A stretch of DNA of 64,000 nucleotides, taken from NCBI GenBank assembly GCA_038501625.1, contig JAZAYU010000003.1:1925001-1989000 (forward strand), written 5' to 3'. The notes below the pieces were generated by a model, which was given only the letters and a program-made list of their open reading frames with translations, ran no database searches and was not told where the DNA came from. Each line of letters opens with the position of its first letter. Position 1 is the first letter of the stretch. The position numbers and the translations under genes were made by a program. Origin of the DNA: Corbicula japonica (Eukaryota > Mollusca > Bivalvia > Venerida > Cyrenidae). Shown piece by piece: positions 60,801 through 64,000 of this stretch.

Positions 60801-63762
60801 TCGAGTTTTTGAAGCTTCACTTTATGAGGTCCAATTTTTAAGTCAAGTCGTATAAACACATGTATGTTACCTTGTTGTTGAGTACGTTATCTGAATATCA
60901 GCTAAATTATTAAAAGATTCATTTCAAATTGTATTTTCTTTAAACCTTTATATCTGTTTGAAAACATTTTTTTAGGTTTTTTTTTTTCAAGAAAACTGCT
61001 TTTTAAACCTTTTGTGTTGACATTGTCCGAGAACTAGTATACTTTACAACGGTGCGTCGTTTTTTATAAGCGTATATAATTTACTAGGTCCCGTCAACAT
61101 AAAAAAAAAACAACAAACAACCTCGTCTCAATGAAGCCGCCTAACGAGTGATCATAAAATCATTTTCTTTCATCATAACCTGCTTTAATCAGATCAATTA
61201 AAACACAATAGACGCTGGAGCTTGACAATAAACTGCCAATTATAACCCGTCACAACGTGTGAAAACCACGCGTCGCCATTTACCAAATACTCCCGTGAGG
61301 TGCGAAAATGTTATCAGTCGTTTATAACTCGAGTTTTCCAATACAAACAAAGAAGAAATATGCTTCAGGGGACTGACACCTGTGTTCGAGAATTTGAGTT
61401 TTTGAAGTTCGAGTTTTCCATGGTATTTTTACATAGAATATATAAGAAAATTGCCAGGACCAGCAAAACTACTTTGAGTTTTGCCGAGTGCTCGAGTTTT
61501 CGATGTTCGAGTTTTCGAAGTTTTACTGTAATAGACTCATCACTAGGTTTCTAAACATATCAATTTTTAAAAAACATTTTTTTTTGGAATTCAATACAAA
61601 AATAATGTATCTTACCTGCATTGACTGTGGCATCTTCATCAGTGAAATAAGAGGTTGTAGTAAAGTTCCGTCTCCTTTCAAATGTGCCATAACAGTCAAG
61701 AAATGCACAATGAGACACTGCATCCCTTGATGACGAAGGTCTTCTCCTTCATGAATTACCAGATGTCTAGGAACCAGCTGATTATGAACCAATGCCTTCA
61801 GTAATGGCTGAAAGACCAAAGTCTCATTTAAACTTTATGCTCTTAATTTCCTTTGTGCTTAAACAGAGCTATTCTTCCCAGCAAATTTCAGACTACTTAA
61901 ATTAACATTGCCAACCTTTTTTTCATGAAACTGGTAACTTCAATATCGTAAAAATTTCCGACCAAAAAAAGTTTATTTTAAAAAGTTTTTTATAAGAGAA
62001 ATCTTGTTTATTTAATACCAATAATTACAAATAATATAAAAACGGTTTTGCTAGGGCTTTTTTTCAGTCAATTTTATAGATGATATTCAGTTATGTTCAG
62101 GCAAAACACATACGTTTTTCCCAAGGGAGAAGAAAAATTCCCAATTGAATCAATAAAAAAATTTCTGACAAAAACCCTGTCATTTCATTCATAAAATATT
62201 ACTGCCTCTTAGTTAATCTGGCATCATATGTTTCTTTATTAAAAACACAATACTGAAAATATTAAATACATGTTTTTGTAAATTTTTTATTCCCCAAGTA
62301 TAAAAACAAATCCTAATTTCTGGCAAAATGTTGCCAAATTTTCCAATTGCAGGGATATGGGTCATATTCCCAAAATGGTGAAAAAAATCCCTGTTACTAA
62401 AGGTACACACCTTATTTCTGGTTAATTGGCAATTATCAATAAACTCATCAAGCACTTGTACAACCCTAGCTGTGTTCTTCCTCTGCTGCTGAGGATAAAG
62501 GTTGGAAGCTGTAACCTCCCTATGTAATGCCAGTTGTAACAATGGCTCAACTCTGACACCTGCAGTCTGTAGTTCCTGTAAGTAGAGCAATTAATGTCAC
62601 AAAACAGTAATTGCAAAAAGACACCACAATGTGAAAAACCTAGGTTTTTCCTCAAACGTTAACCCGACTTACCTTAAGATAGTCAGATGATTAAATATTT
62701 AGAAATGACAAAGTACTTGCCAATGCAAGGTATTCATAACAAAACTCACCTGCATTTTTAAGCAAAAGGTAATCTAAATAAGCTAATAGACCTTGTAATG
62801 GAGTCTAAACATCTAGTCTTAGTTCAACACTCCATGCGTTGTTTTAGTGAAATCCAGAAATAAATAAGAAAAACAATTCAAATGATCACTTAAGTTTATT
62901 ATAAAATAAATTGTATTTTAAAAACTTTAATCCCCAACATACAAATATTACCCACCAAGAAGCAGAAAATAAAGTAAAACATCACTTAGAATATGTTTGG
63001 TGCTTAAAATTCTACATACCTGAAGATTTTGCTCTAGTTGTGTTGTATCCTCTCCCAGTAAAACCTTTGTCACAGATTCTCTGAGCAATGTATAACTCTC
63101 ACCACAAACAATATATCTATCAGATACTTCAACAACCTTTTGAGAGAAAACAATAAACACAATTTATTTTCAAACTTTTTACATGTGAACAAATAACCAA
63201 TAATTTTATATCAAAAGAGAATGCCTGCTCCAACAATCCACTCCATAGTTAAATACCTTTATCATGTGGGCAAACAGTGTAGATCCTGATCAGATTGAAC
63301 GGTTTGCTTTTAGAATCATTAGATTATTTCTGACAATGATGCAACCATTGTTGATCCAGATCAGACATCACATATGTGCTGTTTGATCTCGATCTACACT
63401 GGTCCCACATGTGATAAAACTCTAATATTATGATGTTAATTGTTAAATACATGAACAAGGAAGTTCTTAACATTATGAATCAATGCTTTGTTATGATCCA
63501 TTAACAGTTTGATCTTTTTTACTTGTATTCATAAATTATTTAATGTGCAGTAGATCATTGACTAGACCAGGTGAATAACTCACAAGCATTCATGTTGAGG
63601 TTTGCACAATATTGGGTTTAACTCATTAACAGTAAATATCTTACTTGTTCTCGCTGAATGTCCTTGACACAGACCCATCTTAAAAATGGCTCAGGTTTAC
63701 GACAGATTGCCTGGTAAACATCTATACCATAAAAGCGACACATGAATTTAACAAGGTAGACC
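39830..63762 (-). CDS. RNF213: RNF213-like (mysterin) E3 ubiquitin ligase, C-terminal 905 aa, 5' part outside window
   Basis: Exons in transcript order: 63645-63762, 63020-63136, 62411-62575, 61616-61807, 60561-60669, 60238-60272, then either 56623-56717 or 55898-55992, 50141-50294, 49136-49310, 47464-47564, 46974-47031, 46443-46633, 45935-46064, 45685-45771, 44791-44980, 43840-44068, 41123-41197, 40661-40852, 40365-40463, 39830-40036. All are GT-AG and phases match throughout (2,718 nt, stop TAA). RNF213 is a giant cytosolic AAA ATPase and E3 ligase active against lipid droplets, viruses and bacterial LPS. Diagnostic signs: NAFLPTMPQDDL then YRCPNGHPYVIGD-CGRP, the RZ finger (in-window residues 235-263); TLTGHILGRAQ; VWRYRTPISLQHL; LISYDPQRDILPLILANCQY; LERQLMDRFLFSK. 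ATPase and RING parts lie upstream, outside the window. Two codons differ from vertebrate spacing in the finger (C-x-C instead of C-x2-C). Introns carry many mobile elements. Confidence 0.93.
41350..43330. repeat. bivalve element with CCCCCGG ends, holding a large low-complexity block
   Basis: The left end has 'acacatatgcccccggtagc' (41371-41390) and the right end has 'gatgccgggggcataaaaa' (43312-43330), opposed termini. The right half is a tandem array, 42567-43250, with a unit of about 170 bases in four copies ('aagttaaccatttt', 'ggggagataa', 'gttatgtaacttgtcagggtc', 'tgtgtaaactttcatgcc'), then a GGACGGAC run. The left half is the microsatellite block described separately. It lies in the intron between the RNF213-like exons 43840-44068 and 41123-41197. 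Confidence 0.8.
41805..42421. repeat. long low-complexity tract: GTTGTTG..., GGTGTG..., (TATAG)n
   Basis: Three adjoining arrays: 'gttgttggtgttgttgac'-type 18-bp repeats (41840-42130), a G-rich GGTGGTGGGGG stretch (42140-42270) and about 29 TATAG pentamers (42275-42421). The strand is strikingly skewed (G/T on +, A/C on -). Frames of 93-223 codons here are artefacts of the repeat. Confidence 0.97.
43540..43640. repeat. part copy of the GCATATCAG dispersed family
   Basis: 'atggctgtgtggggtgattg', 'ttcctgatatgcat' match 7255-7345 and, inverted, 4690-4760. Confidence 0.6.
48450..48995 (+). repeat. tandem array, about 125-bp unit, 4 copies, in RNF213-like intron
   Basis: Units share 'acatgtcgtc', 'tggtgatcatttctgtgaa', 'ttattttaaaattcaac' and 'tgaccttcaaggtagc'. 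It lies in the intron between exons 49136-49310 and 47464-47564. Confidence 0.85.
50555..51455 (+). repeat. tandem-array element, about 160-bp unit, 5 copies
   Basis: It opens with a hairpin 'gtgttcagttgaacac' and 'gccctctggtgctgtcgg'. It repeats units with 'aaaaaggggcataactccat', 'tgtgaccttgacct', 'gagcgtgttgtcataag' and 'gatgaagaaatattaagaa', and closes with GACGGAC and 'tcgccatttcttcgaaaggg'. CGCCCT near the start and AGGGCG at the end are opposed. It is intronic to the RNF213-like gene. Confidence 0.9.
52060..52955 (+). repeat. second copy of the 50555-51455 element
   Basis: It has the same ends, the same order and almost the same unit sequence as the element 1.5 kb upstream, with five units and a GGACGGAC tail. 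A third, shorter partial tail runs on at 52956-53140. Confidence 0.9.
53220..54055 (+). repeat. worn bivalve element, GACGGACTGACCGACC tail
   Basis: It begins 'aacaagagatgtttttaaaa' and ends 'cttcttcaaaggggcgaagg'. A single unit with a short GAC-rich tail. The 66-codon frame at 53486-53686 lies inside it and looks non-coding. Confidence 0.5.
54264..55490 (-). mobile_element. mariner-like element, inactivated
   Basis: About 1.2 kb, the normal mariner size. Inner end words 'tttaaattgaaatgcaattc' (54271-54290) and, inverted, 'gttgcatttcaatttgaaca' (55459-55478) are its terminal repeats, diverged at the tips. The minus strand encodes a mariner transposase in broken frames: TGDEIWVHFYEPKRKHENKL near 54930-54880 (first catalytic Asp) and VRLLHDNEFSHKAAVV near 54640-54590 (second). 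A 31-base internal duplication at 54757-54806 ('gatttgtgaagaaaactgca' twice) and further frameshifts kill it. It lies in the long intron after the second RZ exon. Confidence 0.87.
55898..55992 (-). CDS. RNF213: RNF213-like RZ-finger exon, version B (alternative)
   Basis: 95 nt, acceptor ATCCAG, donor GTTAGT, phase 0 to 2. It encodes CGRPYVVAKCKCGADIGG, then QAHQLLPTNRQDT. It follows version A by 630 bases and has the same length, phases and 18 of 31 residues. It keeps the Cys that begins the exon, the CKC pair and a His two residues after IGG, which is the usual RZ-family form. Only one version can be spliced in without shifting the frame. Confidence 0.85.
56623..56717 (-). CDS. RNF213: RNF213-like RZ-finger exon, version A (alternative)
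   Basis: 95 nt, acceptor TCTTAG, donor GTCAGT, phase 0 to 2. It encodes CGRPATVGHCKCGAVIGG, then EGYKLRPGNIQDA. The IGG.AH histidine of version B is replaced by Tyr here, and the stretch before CKC carries a His instead (GHCKC). Both splice sites look intact and there is no stop, so it is not an obvious dead exon. Confidence 0.85.
57005..58440 (+). repeat. bivalve tandem-array element, about 155-bp unit, about 8 copies
   Basis: It starts 'aaaatgtgttcataggacac' and GATGCCCCCTC. Units carry 'aacatttgtgccaagttatt', 'aaatccctccattc', 'agtgaccttgaccttggacc' and 'tacaggcatgggcatg'. It is intronic to the RNF213-like gene, between the microexon and RZ exon A. Confidence 0.92.
58441..59225 (+). repeat. 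second tandem array, about 175-bp unit, 3 copies
   Basis: Units share 'gggccataacttctgaacag', 'aaaccccacctttatgcaca', 'acatatcaggccaagcattg' and 'accagtagtgtaggagga'. It closes with GGACGGAC and 'tggcgagggcataaaaag'. It abuts the previous array, and the GATGCCCCC start and GGGCATA end suggest one element with two kinds of internal unit. Confidence 0.88.
60238..60272 (-). CDS. RNF213: RNF213-like RZ-finger microexon (35 nt)
   Basis: It completes an Arg codon and encodes CPNGHPYVIGD, the first half of the RZ zinc finger with its C-x3-H zinc ligands (in-window residues 235 and 239). The acceptor is TTTCAG and the donor GTAAGT. It ends in phase 0, so either RZ exon A or B can follow. Confidence 0.88.
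60736..61528. mobile_element. pogo/Tigger-type MITE, 793 bp
   Basis: Perfect 23-bp terminal inverted repeats (CAGTAAAACTTCGAAAACTC and on), flanked by TA duplications at 60734-60735 and 61529-61530. Subterminal CTCGAGTTTTCGA-type words recur inside both ends. No transposase is present. It lies in the 0.95 kb intron between exons 61616-61807 and 60561-60669, so it makes up most of that intron. Confidence 0.9.
63258..63418. repeat. MITE with ATGTGGG...AGTGTAGATC termini
   Basis: 'atcatgtgggcaaacagtgt' with 'agatcctgatcag' at the left is the imperfect inverse of 'gatctacactggtcccacat' at the right. It shares AACAGTGTAGATC ends with the shorter copy at 28891-28952. It lies in the intron between the first two in-window RNF213-like exons. 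Confidence 0.75.
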
Positions 63763-63964
63763 CTGAAAAAAAAGTGTGTAGATGTTTTTCACTTTATTTC
63801 AGCAATAGCATTGATAGAAACCATATTTAATAGCTTTTGTGTGTCCTTCATATTTTGCAGTTTGACCCAAATGCTAATAGAAATCAATGCGTGTACATAT
63901 TAGGTTTGGAAACAATAATAAAACTATTGTATGTTATTAGAACATATTTTAACTTTAACCTGGT

Positions 63965-64000
63965 TTAAACCCCCAGTGGCAATTTGAATTGCCACTGACT
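63965..64000. repeat. edge-truncated copy of the dispersed ACCTGGTTTAAAC family
   Basis: 'aacctggtttaaacccccag' followed by the palindrome AGTGGCAATTTGAATTGCCACT. It matches an arm of the 30300-30860 element and runs off the window. Confidence 0.55.

Noticed and set aside
60238..63762. ZNFX1 or another RZ-finger protein as the identity of the minus-strand gene
   Set aside because: Motifs on both sides of the finger (AFLPTMPQDDL before, TLTGHILGRAQ, ISYDPQRDILPLILANCQY and LERQLMDRFL after) follow the RNF213 order.

Overview
The window is AT-rich, intron-rich metazoan DNA. It carries several interspersed repeat families with a bivalve look: units ending in runs of GTCC/GGAC, elements starting or ending in TATGCCCCC / GGGGGCATA, and arrays containing 'gagttatggcc'. 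I infer a bivalve mollusc nuclear genome, probably a heterodont clam or mussel, but cannot name the species. Most short open frames are shadows or transposon debris. Real genes were found by joining exons at GT-AG borders and checking that reading phase is kept across every junction.

Layout. 1-10 kb: no host gene; degenerate tandem repeats, the remains of an integrase-core transposase (2.86-3.55 kb) and a 3.6 kb composite repeat with inverted arms (5.75-9.36 kb). 10.07-18.53 kb, + strand: an eight-exon gene for a 307-residue multi-pass membrane protein that I do not recognise; its introns hold a 1.45 kb tandem array, two fold-back repeats and a dead LINE. 19.69-27.05 kb: two divergent, head-to-head three-exon genes for small secreted proteins that match the anti-lipopolysaccharide factor (ALF) family, with the same 20-residue disulphide loop. 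27-39.8 kb: repeat-rich, with an orphan 3'-terminal coding exon (32.22-32.39 kb, - strand), a LINE split by a Tc1-like element with clear TIRs and TA duplications, a 1.77 kb tandem array, and a 415 bp inverted repeat pair bracketing the block. 39.83-63.76 kb, - strand: the last 20 exons (905 codons) of an RNF213-type E3 ubiquitin ligase whose 5' part lies beyond the right edge. Its introns contain a mariner element, a pogo-type MITE and at least six tandem arrays.

Main discoveries. (1) The RNF213-like gene has two consecutive 95-nt exons of identical phase, both encoding the second half of the RZ zinc finger. Only one can be used per mRNA without a frameshift, which is the signature of mutually exclusive exons at the catalytic finger. 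(2) The divergent ALF pair in an apparent mollusc, with extra cysteines and different basic charge in the LPS-binding loop. ALFs bind lipid A outside cells, and the RNF213 RZ finger is reported to ubiquitylate lipid A of cytosolic bacteria, so the window holds two LPS-directed defence genes. That functional link is inference from family knowledge.
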